NCBI GenBank assembly: GCA_031763025.1
Contig: JASSKH010000010.1
Coordinates: forward strand, 3,529,901-3,593,900
Reading direction: 5' to 3'
Source of the DNA: Macrocystis pyrifera
Lineage: Eukaryota > Sar > Phaeophyceae > Laminariales > Laminariaceae
DNA: 64,000 nt
The translations under genes and the position numbers were made by a program. Below are positions 44,358 to 56,699 of this stretch, piece after piece (positions within the stretch are counted from its first letter, which is position 1; every line of letters starts with the position of its first letter). The notes under the pieces were generated by a model that saw only the letters and a program-made list of their open reading frames with translations, searched no databases and had not been told where the DNA came from.

Positions 44358-45930
44358 ACTTGTCAAATAAAAAAAAAAAAAAAGGTACCCTGGTTGTCTA
44401 CAGCAGCTAGCGCAGTGAGAAAGAGGCGTGTTTTACAGCGTCTTCGCCAACCGACGTCAACCCAACAGAGCGGGGGAGGGGGAGGGCTGTGTTGCTATGA
44501 ACCCTTGCGGGACCCAGCGATGGAGACCAAAACTACGATATCGTTTTTTTTCTCTTGTGAGCCGCCTACGGATGGCTCATACGTAGCAGTGTCACCCCGC
44601 AGCAGTACACGCGGCATCGTTTTACGGAGGCGTATTACATACAGTAGAGGTAACACCAAAATATTCTGAGGCTCCTCACTCCTTACTTGATTATAGTATT
44701 GGATCTCTACACCTCAACACCTGCAGTAGTCCCACCCAGAAACTGATTTTGAGCAAAAAGCTAAAAAGTGAAAACCCGGTTGGGACGACCCCAAAGCCTA
44801 GTAATAACTACATCACGTTATCACGAACACTAACGTAAAAACACTCCTGTATGGTATTCATTCCAAAATATAGCGCGTCAAGGAGCCCGGTCAATCAGAA
44901 ATACTTCGACCAAAAAGTGCTGCGACCTTCGTATCCCTATGTCATAACTCTGGGCCCGTGTCGCACAGCTCCTTTGCGTTCTTGTAGTGCGGTCGGTCAC
45001 TGAAACGCCGGTCGTCGCCCGGTGGTCTGTCTGTTAATAGTGGTTACCCTCGAATGCTGCTTAACGTCGATCTCGTGAGCTCAAACCCCAACCGCGGTGA
45101 GACTATGAATTTATTCGCAAGAAAAAAAAGGAACCAACTGCTCACACCGCGTAGCAAGTAGCGTGGGTAGACACGACTCGACGCGAGTCGACGGGGGAAA
45201 GAACAAGCTGAAGTCTTAACTCTCGAGATAAAACAGAAGGTACGGACCGTACTGGGGAGGGGGCAAGGAAAACCTGCTATGATAGGTGACCCCGACCCCG
45301 CATCTGAGTTGCGACTAGGAGAGAGAACAAAAAAAAAAGAAGGGCGAAGTATAATACACGGGAAAAGAAAAAGAAAAGAAAAGAAAAAAACGCCTTGCAC
45401 GTACGCTCGCGTTTGTAAATCCCACGCGCCGTTCGCAACACATTCTTGTCGTTTGCGGAACTACACAGACAGCCCCTGGTGGGAAAATGCCTCCATTATA
45501 CTGAAAATCCCCTACTTTTTGCGTCGGAAGGGGGGGGGGGGGGGGGTGACATGTCCTCCATCCCATGTAATAACGCCTTCCCAGATTTACGGGTGCCGTT
45601 TTCCGCGAGAACGGGCACCGTTCTCTCTTCTTGTTTTTGGCCGTATGATACAATGCATCATTCCTGTTATTGGCCCCTCTGATCTCGCTCGGTTCCCCAT
45701 CTCCCAAAGCCCTATCGCTTTGGCTTTGGGACTAACAAACTTCAGAGGTGAGAAAAACAAATGGCGTTCTAAACGGCCGCTGCGTGATCGGGGCGTGACA
45801 CAGATTGGTGTCCGAGCTGTGTACGTACAACGCAAGGACTCGTACGGCCTGTACTTGCGGTGCGGGCCGCCCGCGCTGATCGCGGACGATTGATCCACCA
45901 TCGATATCAGTGAGTTGGTCGCCATACTTC
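44358..45930. other. No supported gene
   Basis: One plus-strand frame of about 200 codons (45,279-45,893) ends GVRAVYVQRKDSYGLYLRCG but has a low-complexity Lys-rich start, no domain and an equally open opposite strand. A G-run of about 15 lies at 45,532. Confidence 0.4.
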
Positions 45931-45934
45931 ATGA

Positions 45935-46025
45935 GAATGATGGTGATGATGATGATGATGATGATGGTGACGATGATGATGGGTGATGGCGATGATGATG
46001 ATGATGGTGATGATGATGATAACGT
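45935..46025. repeat. (GAT)n microsatellite
   Basis: GATGATGGTGATGAT-type units. Confidence 0.95.
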
Positions 46026-46460
46026 TTTTACATTTATTAATCGCTCATTTTCTCAAAACTAGTCCGTAGGGCATAGAACAGCTTGAAAAAAAAAAAAAAA
46101 AAGTATCCATGGAAGGAAACAAAGTACAGAACAAAAGGTGCGCCGCAGTTCTACGTTAGTACGCAACGGAACGGTACTATCGAGCTGTAATATATATATG
46201 TGTCATGAGCCATGTCGTGTCACTTGCAACTGAATGAAGCCACGAACACGTCCACGGCATACATGTATACCCGAAAAAAAAAAGGAAAAAGAAAATCATA
46301 TCTGGTGTACAGTAAACGTACAGCTATCATGTTTACCTTCGTTTCGAGGGACGAATTGTTGGGAATCAGAGTTGAAATGCATTTTAATCGTACCAAAGTG
46401 ACAAGAGACACGCTCAGAAATCGGTGATCTTGTCCTGCACGCATGAAAAATAGCCGTTGG

Positions 46461-46491
<31 letters not shown>

Positions 46492-46639
46492 CAGATCGAC
46501 TCAGGATAGGCGGGGGCGGGGACTCACCGCCGCCTCTTTCGTCTCTCCAACGGCTGGTTTGACCAAGCGTTTTTTTTCGCATTCGCCTCATCAGCGGCAA
46601 AGAAAGGTACTGACTGAAGGGAACAGGAGAGCGACGGCA

Positions 46640-47440
46640 ACGGTGGCGAGGCGGCAGTGGCGGTGAAGGTAACGGGAGCGGGAAGTAACTGTGACTGAAC
46701 GTTAGCGGCAAGTAACGCTAACGGTGAAGGCAACAGTAAATGTAACGGTGAATGTAACGCTAAATGTAAACGCCACATGTAACGGTTACGGTAGCGGCAA
46801 TAGTGACAGTGACGGTCGGAGGAACGGTAACAGTAGCGGTGAAGGAAACGGTAACGGTAGCGAGTGACGGTGACAGAAACGGTAACGGAAAATGTAACGG
46901 TAACGGGAGCGGTAAGTAACGGTGACCGTGAAGTATACGGTAAATGCAACGGTAATAATAGCGGTAGTAGTAACAGTGACGGTCGGAGGAATGGTAACAA
47001 TAGCGGTAAAGGAAACGGTAACGGTAGCGAGTGACGGTGACAGTAACGGTAACGGAAAATGTAACGGTAATGTTAGCGGTAATAGTAACAGTGACGGTAA
47101 CGGTAGCGGTAAGTAACGGTGACCGTGAAGTATACGGTAAATGTAACGGTAATAATAGCGGTAATAGCAACAGTGACGGTCGGAGGAATGGTAACAATAG
47201 CGGTAAAGGAAACGGTAACGGTAGCGAGTGACGGTGACAGTAACGGTAACGGAAAAAGTAACGGTAATGTTAGCGGTAATAGTAACAGTGACGGTAACGG
47301 TAGCGGTAAGTAACGGTGACCGTGAAGTATACGGTAAATGTAACGGTAATAATAGCGGTAATAGTAACAGTGACGGTCGGAGGAATGGTAACAGTAGCGG
47401 TGAAGGAAACGGTAACGGTAACGGTAGCGAGTGACGGTGA
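46640..47440. repeat. GGTAAC-rich satellite with about 197-bp higher-order period
   Basis: AAGTATACGGTAAATG recurs at about 46,930, 47,128 and 47,325. Between the marks short GTAACGGTA and GTGACGG words vary in the same order in each period, so 6-base words are organised into a longer unit. Confidence 0.9.
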
Positions 47441-48424
47441 CACTGGCAAGTGTAAAATAATACGGGGCAGTTGACGCCAGCTATCTTCCAATCGTACGGC
47501 TGAAATAACGCGAACGGCGGGAGCCATCTTCCAATAAAATCGCTGTATTAACGGGAACCACGTGAACCACGCTAAATCACGCCGCACACAAACCACAGGA
47601 GAAGAAAGACATAGCCCACCGCTCGAACACCCGCAGTCGCGCGACGATTGAACTTCGATCTCGACACATAATCCACCCACGGTCAACGAGCTTCGTACCG
47701 GGCAAGGCCAACGAGTCTAAATGATGGCCCCGCCTCGGAGGTATCATGGGAACCCGTGGTCTAGGGGGCGAGAGGTTGGCCGAAGAGGTTGTCCGCGGCG
47801 TCCTACGCTCTTCGTCAAAACATTCAAAAATTTATGTTTTGTGCCAACGGAGAGGAATCGAGCGTTTTTGTCGTCTGTTTTCTATACACCAGCTGCCAAA
47901 TAAGTTTGTAGTAGATGCCTGGCCCACCCACGCCACATATCACCGACCGAGGTGTGAGCACTGTGATACTAGTGTGGGACGGAGCCTCTAACCAGCGTGC
48001 TTCATTCAGAATTCGTGACGTAGTCGTTAGGTTTGTCGATCGATGTCAAACCTGAAAAATGGTCTATTTCTCGCCATCGGAGAGCGGTCGACATTTTTTT
48101 GTCGTCTGTCTTCTACAGACCAGCGCCAAAACGTTTTTTTATCAGAGGCCTGGTCAGCCCACGTCACATATCACCGACCGAGGTGTGAGCATTGTGATAC
48201 TAGGGTGGGTCGGAGACCTTAACCAGCGCATTCCGTTCAGATTTCATGAGGGTGTCGATGGTTTTGTCGATCGATGTCTGCCGAGGATTCTCATAGAAGT
48301 TGGCTCTAGTCAGTGGGAATCACTATACATTGCTTCAGAGCCTGCCATAACAGAGGTTTTATATACATTGCGCGGCGCGCAATTGAAGTCCGCGAAAGCT
48401 GTCCTGTGACGTATAAAATTTGCC
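47441..48424. repeat. Dispersed repeat family E, two copies, between satellite blocks
   Basis: 47,640-47,990 (CTTCGATCTCGACA, CGGGCAAGGCCAACGAGT, CTAGGGGGCGAGAG, TTTTTGTCGTCTGTTTTCTA, CATATCACCGACCGAGGTGT) is partly repeated at about 48,050-48,240 and again at 63,690-64,000. No coding capacity is recognised. Confidence 0.75.
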
Positions 48425-48920
48425 AGGTCAGGTAACGGGAGCGGCAAGTAACCGTGACGGTAACGGTAGCGGTAAGTAACTGTAACGGTGAAGGGTACGG
48501 TAAATGTAACGGTAATGTTAGCGGTAATAGTGACAGTGACGGTCGGAGGAACGGTAACAGTAGCGGTGAAGGAAACGGTAACGGTAGCGAGTGACGGTGA
48601 CAGAAACGGTAACGGAAAATGTAACGGTAACGGGAGCGGTAAGTAACCGTGACGGTAACGGTAGCGGTAAGCAACGGTGACCGTGAAGTATACGGTAAAT
48701 GTAACGGTAATGATAGCGGCAATAGTAACGGCGACGATCGGAGGAACGGTAACGATAGCGCTGAAGGAAACACCAACGGAAACAGTAACGGTAAGGGGAG
48801 CGGTAATGGTAACAGCAACTGCGGCAGAGACGGTAGGGGTAGCGGCAAAGGCAACAGCAACGATAAAACTAAACGTGGCGGCAACGGTAGCAGTGACGGT
48901 GACGGGGAACGGTAACGGTG
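48425..48920. repeat. GGTAAC-rich satellite, second block
   Basis: Same words and one AAGTATACGGTAAATG mark (about 48,687). The satellite was split by the family E repeat region. Confidence 0.9.
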
Positions 48921-49159
48921 GCGGAATATGCAACGGTATCACGGGAAAGGATACTGCTGAAGGGAGCGGTATCGGCAGCGGCACAAAACAACAGCAACAG
49001 CAACGTCAAAAGAACACACAACAAACCATCAACATCGCCCCCCCGTGCCGGCATCCGTCCCTCCCAGTGCCGACTTCCGTCACTTCGCCTCTCCACCCCT
49101 CCGCTTCTCCTCGCCTTCTCGTCCGAAATTCATACTCCTCAAGCCCCTTACTCCCATTG

Positions 49160-49437
49160 CCAAGTGGCTGCACCGGAAATTAAATCAACTGATTGAAGCT
49201 GTCATCCGTATGCAAGTTCGCCTCGCAAGCGGTTCTTAGTAGGATGCAGCTCACCCTTCATGCGACTCGCCGAACACCGCACGGCGCTTCGCGCTTGGCG
49301 CAAGCAATGTCTGCCCGGGCCGGTGAAAACCCGACACGCTCCGTCCCGGCATTGCAGGGATGCGAGGGTCTATGGCCATACGACTACGGCCATGCATGAG
49401 ATCGAGTACATCTCTCCTATCGAGTACACCCCCCCCC
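49160..49437 (+). mobile_element. C-tailed SINE copy, 5'-truncated
   Basis: Begins near AGTGGCTGCACCGG, with GATGCAGCTCACCCTTCATG, GGTGAAAACCCGACACGCTC, GAGATCGAGTACATCTCTCC, TATCGAGTACACC and a C-run. The doubled GAGTACA end marks the longer-tailed subtype. Confidence 0.85.
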
Positions 49438-50360
49438 TCCCTCCCTCGAGGGTTGTAGAGACCAAGTCCCAGGTTTAACAAAATGGTCGAAACATGCTTA
49501 ACTCCAAACTCTAACCCTAAACGCTGGGAAAATTCTCGGAATGTTCTACGTGCAGTAGGACGTAATGAAGAGTTCCCGGTAACTATCTTGTAGAAGCTGG
49601 GCCGAGTCGTGAACACTACAGCACCCCCCTCTCCCCTCCCCTCCTCCCTCCCTGCCCTAGCCACGTATATACTCCGACATCTCTTCCCTTCCCCTCTCCC
49701 CACGGCCGCACTCACACTCTTAGCAGGGCTGGCTTTCGATATTGTCCCAGATCCGGTGGACTGCATCGTCTTTCCCGTTCGCCGCTGCCGCTGTTATCGT
49801 CCTCATCGCCAGAAAGGGGGGGGGGGGGGGGGGGGGGGATAGGCGAGGGGACCGGGGGGGGGGAGTGGGGTCAGCAAGAGCCGGTGAGGTCAGGAGGTGT
49901 GTCTGAAGCACAACGCACCGTGTACATACAGTTGTAGGAGCTTTGCTATACACGAAGTGACACACGCTCGCAGCATATCGACGCTCGTACTTCTGCACGC
50001 CCTTCCTGTCCTTGTGACGTCGGTGGATGTGCTTATATACCAACCAAGTTAAGTGCAATCAAGTCCCACACCCCAAAAAAAATTTCAGGTTCACCGTTAT
50101 AAGATTCCCGTGACGATCTCGAGCTCCGAATTCGGGCCTACCGCCCACCGAACAGCCGGCTCCTGCCAGACCAAAGTTTTTCTTGGGCTGACCCTAGTGC
50201 CACGAGGAAGTAGGAAAGCGAGCGGGTGGAGAGGTAGTCGGACGATGAAACACGGGGGGGAGTAGTTGGAGCGAAACAGGGCGGGGGGGGGGGGGAAGGG
50301 GTGTTCTCCCCATCTCTTCGGGCATCACTCGACAACCACCACAAACACACACGCACCCCC
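49438..50360. other. No firmly supported gene
   Basis: A minus-strand frame (about 49,500-49,766) includes KIVTGNSSLRPTARRTFREF and KHVSTILLNLG and looks partly protein-like, but has no splice support or domain. G-runs occur at 49,817-49,838 and 49,851. Confidence 0.3.
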
Positions 50361-50513
50361 GCTTGGCGCAAGCAATGTCTGCCTGCTCGGTGAAAACCGG
50401 ACATGCTCCGTCTCGGCATTGCAGGGATGCGAGGGTCTATGGTCATACGACTACGGCCATGCATGAGATCGAGTACATCTCTCCTATCGAGTACATCCCC
50501 CTCCTCCCCCCCC
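50361..50513 (+). mobile_element. C-tailed SINE copy, 5'-truncated
   Basis: GCTTGGCGCAAGCAATGTCT to TATCGAGTACATCC and a C-run. The next LINE copy starts at the tail. Confidence 0.85.
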
Positions 50514-52045
50514 GGCCATGCATGTAGTTGCACAGGGATGTACGTTGTCACAAGATACATATTGGCGACCTGATAGTAGCAGTCGAAGCAGCAAGACAGG
50601 GAGTCACGGTAGGGGAAGATGCGGTATCGGGATTGATGTTCGCGGATGACTTCGTGGGGACATCAGAAACACCCGAAGGATTGCAGAAACAAGCAGATAA
50701 GGCGCTAGAGTACACCAGGAAATTGAGGGTGACGGCGACCGTCAAGAATGTGCAGTAGTTGTTTGTAACGAAGATAAGGCAAACCCGGTAAATTTCCGTT
50801 GGAAGTGGGGAGAAGATGAATTGCCGATCGTAGACCAGTATACATACCTTGGCGGAGAGATGTCAAAATACTGCTCTTGGGATACACATATAGAAAAAAT
50901 AATAGGAAAGGGTAAAGAACACGTAGGCAAGATGGATGCGACCCTAACAGACTCGCACCTTGACACTAGGATTAAGAGATGTATCCTGACGAATGTGATA
51001 GTACCCAAGCTAGAACATGCAGGAGCAGTATGGGAAGGGGACGCGAAGTTCGTAAAACAGTTGGAAACAGTGTAGATGACATCAGCTGAAAAAATCCTAA
51101 CATGCTCAAGTACAACTAGTAATACGGTATCAAGAGCAATACTGGGAATGCACCCACTCAAGACATTTAGACACACGAAAGAGTTAAAACGGCCGTATTA
51201 AGTAACGAACATGCCAAAAAAAAGGTTGCCAGCCATATATATTAATAGTTGATAGAGCGGTACGGGAGAAAGTAACAAAAAAGGGCGAGCTGGAATAAGG
51301 TGGGATAGCGAAAAGTATGGAAGGATAAACGTAGAGGGAAACCAAGAAGAGGTAATGTCCGCAGAAACGTTTGGGGGTTACAAGGTAGAAGTTTTAATAG
51401 AAAGGATAGAAAGAAGGGAAAGGCTAGCGCTGAGAATCAAGGTGACATCGGAAAAAACACTTGGAGATATACGGGGGGATAAACGAAGGAATAGGAATGA
51501 AAACGTATTTGCACGGCCCAATAGACTTTGCGAAAACGCTGGAAATGCGATTTTGTGTAGGTGACCTGGAGCTGCCAGAAAGAAGAAAGAGGTATACTAG
51601 TAGCCGGGAGGAGGAGGAATTATATGCACAGATGTGCCAGTGCGGCGAAGCAATAGAGAGTAGAACTCACATAGTAGGAGAACGTGAAGTATACAAGGAG
51701 GAACGGGATGTGTTATTGTTAGAAGAGATGATACAGAGACGAATGTGGGAGGAGTGATACCACTAGATAGCAGCGAGAAAACGATCGCTATCCTAGGAGA
51801 TAGATGGTGGTCACAGGCGGCCGATCAGGATCGGGATACGATTAGCAAAAAAGTCCTGTGTAATATACGGGAAAACATAATGAGCGCCAAAATGTTGGAG
51901 GTCACTCCGCTAGGAGTAGGAACGGTGCTTCGTTTCGAAAGGGATGCGTGGTCAATGATCAAATGACTAAGGCAAGCAACAAATGAGTACGCCCCCCCCC
52001 CCGCCCCCCCTGGCCATGCATGATGACGAGTACACCCCCCCCCTA
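50514..52045 (+). mobile_element. LINE copy B, 5'-truncated, poly(C)-tailed, plus a SINE tail scrap
   Basis: Starts inside RT motif B (GTTGCACAGGGATGTACGTT) right after GGCCATGCATG, a SINE-tail scrap. It continues through SGLMFADDFVGTSETPEGL, QYTYLGGEMSKYCSWDTHI and IESRTHIVGEREVYKEERDV to SMIK and stop, then a C-run at 51,992. A zinc-motif Cys-X-Cys is clearer here (CQCGEAIESRTH) than in copy A. Frames are broken at several points. A further scrap GGCCATGCATGATGACGAGT and C-run follows at 52,010-52,045. Confidence 0.9.
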
Positions 52046-52173
52046 ACACATCGCGAGGCAACGGACGGACAGCAGTAGTCACTTTCTCCTGTCCCCGCGC
52101 ATTCAGTGCTCACGGGGCCCTGGAGGGCAAACAAGCACCGAAAAGTAAAAATCGACGCAAAAATCTTGCACAC

Positions 52174-52287
52174 GTCAGACAGACCGTGAGCTATTAATAG
52201 ATCCTTTATTTCCTCGCCTTCCGGTACGATGAGGTCGTGCAGGATCTGTGCATAGTACAGATCATCCAACCCAGCAGGAAACATGTG
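52174..52287 (-). CDS. Possible internal exon, unknown protein
   Basis: 38 codons in one minus-strand frame, MFPAGLDDLYYAQILHDLIV and PEGEEIKDLLIAHGLSD, between an AG acceptor (ACAGTAG) and a GTGTGC donor. Composition is ordinary and amphipathic, unlike the repeats around it. It starts and ends in phase 0, as does the ATG exon at 54,977-55,111, so the two could belong to one gene. No family is recognised. Confidence 0.3.
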
Positions 52288-52289
52288 CT

Positions 52290-53006
52290 ACTGTAGATCG
52301 TGCCGATTACACGGGTCCTACCCGACAACACGATCTGCATCATTTACACGATCGTGAATAGATCTATCTGCCTCGAAAGATCTGCATCATGAACTGTGGG
52401 AATCGATGATCTGTACATGATCTGTGTCCGCGATGTGAATAGCTCGCACGCCCCCTTGGACACATCAGAACCCCCCCCCCCCCTTCACGATACATAAACA
52501 TTTCGAGGCAGGTATCATCGACCGCTGATCGGACAAGATCTGAACTGGTCTAGATCGTGTCAGCCCGGGCGCGATCTATACTACACAGCTCTTCGCGAAC
52601 ACGTGCCGGGAGAGAATCTGTGTGATAAATACGGATCTTGTTGCACAGCATTTTCAATACGGCAAGCGTAGGATCTACACATGTGATCCATGTATGTATA
52701 CGTCTACACAGATCACGATATCTCTTCGATGCATTCGACGCTCGCTGCAGCACCTTGATCGAGAGAAAGAGGGGAAGGTGCATACGCTTCAAATCCCCCT
52801 GTGAGGAAAGTGGAGGGGGGCGGCGTGGGATGGGGCGGGAGGCAGAGGTGCACAACTTCTAGTCGAACGGCTTCCTGGAGCAGAGAGGGAACCTGCCGAC
52901 TGGGTGGACATTCTTCTGCCATCTGACAAGCTCACCCTCGCTCGGACAAGGGGAGCCGCGACCCATGCCGGTGCTATCGGTATGGTATGGTCGAGAGGCG
53001 TGTTTT

Positions 53007-53008
<2 letters not shown>
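52290..53008. repeat. GATCTG-rich degenerate repeats
   Basis: GATCTGCATCAT, CGATCGTGAATAGATC and GATCTGTACATGATCTG recur over 52,300-52,720. No gene is called. Confidence 0.6.
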
Positions 53009-53039
<31 letters not shown>

Positions 53040-53040
53040 A
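53009..53040. repeat. Long G-run
   Basis: About 30 G with no attached element recognised. Confidence 0.9.
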
Positions 53041-53535
53041 CTGACCGAATGCTTCTGAAACACACCCGCGGGAGTACACATATATGTATTATATGCATGT
53101 ATATATATAAAACGCGTTTTTTTTTTTGGGGCTTCGCCAACCTTTTCTCTTCCGGCCGTGGGTCACGCAGGGGGTCCGCGTGTACACCACAGCGCAAGTC
53201 TGTGCCCCGGCCGGGCTCCGTGGCGCGTACACTAGGGCGTTCACAGTCGCGCGAGATGACTCTTCGCGGGATCGCTTTCCACCGAGCATGAGCCAGGCAG
53301 GACGATGGGAACCCAGACACGAAAAAAAAAAACAGCATATTTTTGCATGCTCTGCTGTGTACGTATGACGGCTCGCATCTCTCAGAGGTAGGCGCGTTTT
53401 ACAACAACAGCCTCCCCTCAAGTTTTTTTTTCCCTCTGCGGTAGCAGCAAACGATGCTTCTGCGGGCGTGTGCGCGTGTGTGCGCGTCTGTGCCGTCGGA
53501 TCTAACAGCGTACCTGGTATAATGATAGAAAGCTA

Positions 53536-53643
53536 TCACGGGGGACCATAGTAAATAGGACCTACGGTACACACAAAAACCTACATATTTCCCTATTTTT
53601 ACTCCCAAATCTTCGATCCTATTTACTATGGTCCCCCGTAATA
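53536..53643. mobile_element. MITE A copy (TAAAT subfamily)
   Basis: CACGGGGGACCATAGTAAAT to ATTTACTATGGTCCCCCGTA. Confidence 0.9.
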
Positions 53644-54192
53644 GTAACTCGCAACACAAACATATAAAAAGACGGCGGTGAAATTTCAGGTTTTTGGTTT
53701 CATCTACTGCTGTATATATATATATATCTGTATGCTGGTCTGTATCGCACCGTCCTCCAAGCTCTCTCCATACACACTGCTGCAGCAGCTACGGTAATAC
53801 ATGCACAAGCCAAAGTTGGAGTACTTCTCTGTGCGTTGTGTTGTGCGTTGTGCCAGTCATTCTAACGAATCCACACTGCTGTTCCTCTGAAAATAAAACA
53901 CACCCGCAGCAGAATACCGTCCAACAACAGCAGCGATGCAGCGATACAACAGCCGCAGGGTACATATTATAGCAGCAGCGGATCTGACGTACACAAAATT
54001 AGGAACGCCTGTGTTCCCCCTTGTCAACTCGCGATACCCCCAGATTCCGATTCAATCGCATCCCGAAAGGCAACCTTGTATGACAGATAAGAATCACAGC
54101 ATTATTACAGTACAGCAGTATCATACAACTGCTGTAAGCCAGACAAGATCATTCGAAGGGCACGGTACTAATCGGTCAGCATCTACTTGCAG

Positions 54193-54256
54193 CACATCTC
54201 TCCTGGCTGAGCTGAGGGAGGTGCTAAGATTCCACGATATGGTATTGGCAATTTGG
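54193..54256 (+). CDS. Possible short exon, unknown protein
   Basis: TSLLAELREVLRFHDMVLAI is encoded between TTGCAG and GTACGT. An amphipathic helix-like peptide; no family recognised and no partner proved. Confidence 0.25.
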
Positions 54257-54976
54257 GTACGTCCCACTAAAACGCCTCACTATACATCGGAAACCCGTCG
54301 AAGCGTGCCCACATGAGAAATGAGAAGAGAGAGAACGAACAGAAGAGGAGAGAAAAGGGCGAGTGACGCAAACCGGGGCAAGATGGAGGAAGACACCATC
54401 ACAACTTGTTCGCATTTTCGACTCCTTCTAGAGTGCACCTACCAACCTTGACCCAAGCATTGCCTGCTAGACACGGCCCAAACTCACCGTACTCTCTACT
54501 GCTGTAGCGCTAGTGGAGTCAAATCGCTTAAGAACAAGCCGCGACCAAAATCCCGGGCGGACCCACAGGCTGCGGGCAGGAATCCTCCTCGCGGCTACAT
54601 ACATAGATGTACTCGTAGAGTCACCAGTACCTTACTACTGCTGTACGAAGCCTCCATGGTAAGCGGTCTAATCGAGATGGATTCCGCCTAAACTTCAGTG
54701 AAAGCCACTGAGAGTAGTATTACGGTACAGTCAAAGTAGTCTACTGCTGTAGTCTCGACTATATTGGCCCATTGCCCATTACAGAGAAGAGCAACCTGTT
54801 CGGAGTAGTTCATTCTTTTGGTACTACTATTAATAGCGCTGCTGTAGTGCCGCTTGGGGGACAAATCCTGCTGATGAAAGGGTTGACACCCGGTAGCGCT
54901 CGTCTAGGTTTGTCACGGGGCGATCCGGGTACACATTGATTGTGTTACTGCTGTATTAATCAGTAACAGTACATAC

Positions 54977-55111
54977 CTGATTCGCACTTGAGGACGATTT
55001 TTTCGCTTGCTCCGGCGTGCCCACAATGTTGGCAGCGGCGGCAAGATCCCCGCACACCTGAGGGTCATCGGTCCAATCATTGCCTTTCCTCTTCTTCGCC
55101 CCGCTTGACAT
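54977..55111 (-). CDS. Possible first exon with ATG and strong donor, unknown protein
   Basis: ATG at 55,111 opens 45 codons: MSSGAKKRKGNDWTDDPQ, then DLAAAANIVGTPEQAKK and SSSSANQ, ending exactly before GTATGT. The Lys/Arg start could direct it to the nucleus. The coding-like composition with a clean donor in phase 0 supports a real exon. No domain is recognised. The next exon may be 52,287-52,174. Confidence 0.45.
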
Positions 55112-55194
55112 TCTCGAGCTTCCTCGTGGTGGAAGTGCCGAAGACACCGGCCTTGGCTATTCCGGAACCTAACCTATCTTGTCACTGGCTGCTG

Positions 55195-55345
55195 TGCTGC
55201 TGCTGCTGCTGATGATGATGATGCTGCTGCTGCTGCTGACGCTGCTGATGCTGCCGACGCCGCTGCTGCTGTTGCCGGTGCTGATGCTGCCACTGCTGAT
55301 GTTGATGGTCGTGCTGTTGCTGCTGTTGCTGCTGCTGCTAACTGT
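55195..55345. repeat. CTG/GAT trinucleotide repeat
   Basis: GCTGCTGCTG with GATGATGATG, partly degenerate. Confidence 0.9.
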
Positions 55346-55354
55346 TTCTTGCAG

Positions 55355-55570
55355 ATCGAAAGCAAAGGTTACGAGAGCGGGACGAGACGGGAGGTGGGTG
55401 ACATATATATTAATCATAGCGTAGAAGAAAGGGGGCGCACGATAGCGCTGTTCAAACCAGCCGCGGATCTCCCTTTCGCGATGGCTGCTGCTGGCGATAA
55501 TGACGTTGTTCGCGAGGTGATGAACGAAGCGTTCTTGTACTCTAAACGCGCTTGGTGTAGCTACTGCTGA
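55355..55570 (+). CDS. Possible exon with a PI4K-like segment
   Basis: After TTTCTTGCAG the plus frame reads IESKGYESGTRREVGDIYIN, HSVEERGRTIALFKPAADLP, FAMAAAGDNDVVREVMNEAF and LYSKRAW to a stop. IALFKP with REV about 25 residues later resembles the nucleotide-binding start of type II phosphatidylinositol 4-kinases (VFKP..EEP and REVAAY), but the acidic pair after FKP is absent. It could also be an unrelated protein. It overlaps nothing on the minus strand that is better supported. An alternative donor GTGGGT after RRE would leave a 13-codon exon. Confidence 0.3.
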   Translation: MESKGYESGTRREVGDIYINHSVEERGRTIALFKPAADLPFAMAAAGDNDVVREVMNEAFLYSKRAWCSYC

Positions 55571-56310
55571 CAACAAGGAGGAGCCATGGGCGAGGTAAGG
55601 TATACCTTTGGGCGTCTGGTACTGGTACAGCGTATATACAGATTACTGTACCTGAAAAAGGAAAGCTAAAAATGTGGTTGGTCATGACTATCTAAGAAGG
55701 CACGAGAAAGGATGAGGTGGCGAAAATCTTGGCCCTCGCGTGCAAAATCCAAAGGGCACATGTCTAGGGCATCCCCCTCGAGAAAGTACTGCGACACTCA
55801 CGTGTCGGCCATGCAGTAGTAGCTGCTGCTGACACTGCGGTCTCAATGGTACCAACTTTCTGATTTCAAAAATCGAACTTGCGCCATCGGGTTTCAAATA
55901 TATTCTGAGGCGTTATTATAGTTCGAACGTCTGTTTTCTGAGTAATGAGCAGAGCAGCAGAGCAGCAGAGCAGCAGAGCTGTGTGGCAGCTTAAACATCC
56001 TCCGTGCCTCTATGCGCTCGACTGCTGCGACGAATAACCCCAGTGCGACGTACTTGGTGCTGTAGAGCAGTGGTAACCAGTACAACGCAAATAGCAGCGG
56101 TCCTCAAGCTGATTTTTCCTTTTCCTTCGCGTAACATTAATAAGGTGAGCTGTTTCCTCGTCCGCTTGCTCGATACCGGTACATCAATCAATCAGTAGTT
56201 TCTGCTGTCCACTGTCTTGACATCGAAGCTCCTATGATAGGCGTTCAGTGCGTTATCATACAGGTGCTGGCAATGTGCTCAAGCTTCATGCGTACAGTCT
56301 ATACAGGTAC
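55571..56310. other. No supported gene
   Basis: CAGCAGAG repeats at 55,950-55,980. Remaining frames are short and featureless. Confidence 0.4.
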
Positions 56311-56493
56311 CACCACTGCTATGTGTGTGTTTTTTCTATAGCATAGCCCGCACAGCAGTTGCTCTGCACGCTGGTCCCAGTTGCACTTCTTCGAGTTTGG
56401 CTGCTGTGCCACACACTCCGCTTCCAGGCGATTCCATTCATCCAATAATCCACGGAGTGAGGCCGTCCTTGACTCGCACACGGGGCTTGTCGG
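56311..56493 (-). CDS. Possible internal exon, unknown protein
   Basis: 61 minus-strand codons between CGCCCAG and GTACCTG: CESRTASLRGLLDEWNRLEA, ECVAQQPNSKKCNWDQRAEQ and LLCGLCYRKN. Charged helical composition with several Cys, clearly unlike shuffled sequence. It enters and leaves in phase 0. It may be an upstream exon of the gene starting or continuing at 55,111, although the phase of that junction does not fit simply. No family is recognised. Confidence 0.4.
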
Positions 56494-56699
56494 CTGGGCG
56501 GGGCAGGGGTCGAGGCAGGAGACTTCCAGCTGACAGCTCTATGAATAGTTGCTACGTATGCGTAGACACCCTGTACGTATTGTCTCTCATGGCACATAGC
56601 TCAAGTACGAAGTTACAGCAGTAGAGAGGCTCGCAAGAAGTCTATTCGACTAATACGTAGCTACCGTAGACTCTCAAGCAAGAGCAAGTTACTTCCTGC

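Noticed and set aside
45279-45893. 204-codon plus-strand frame
   Set aside because: Lys-rich simple start, no domain, opposite strand equally open, no splice context.
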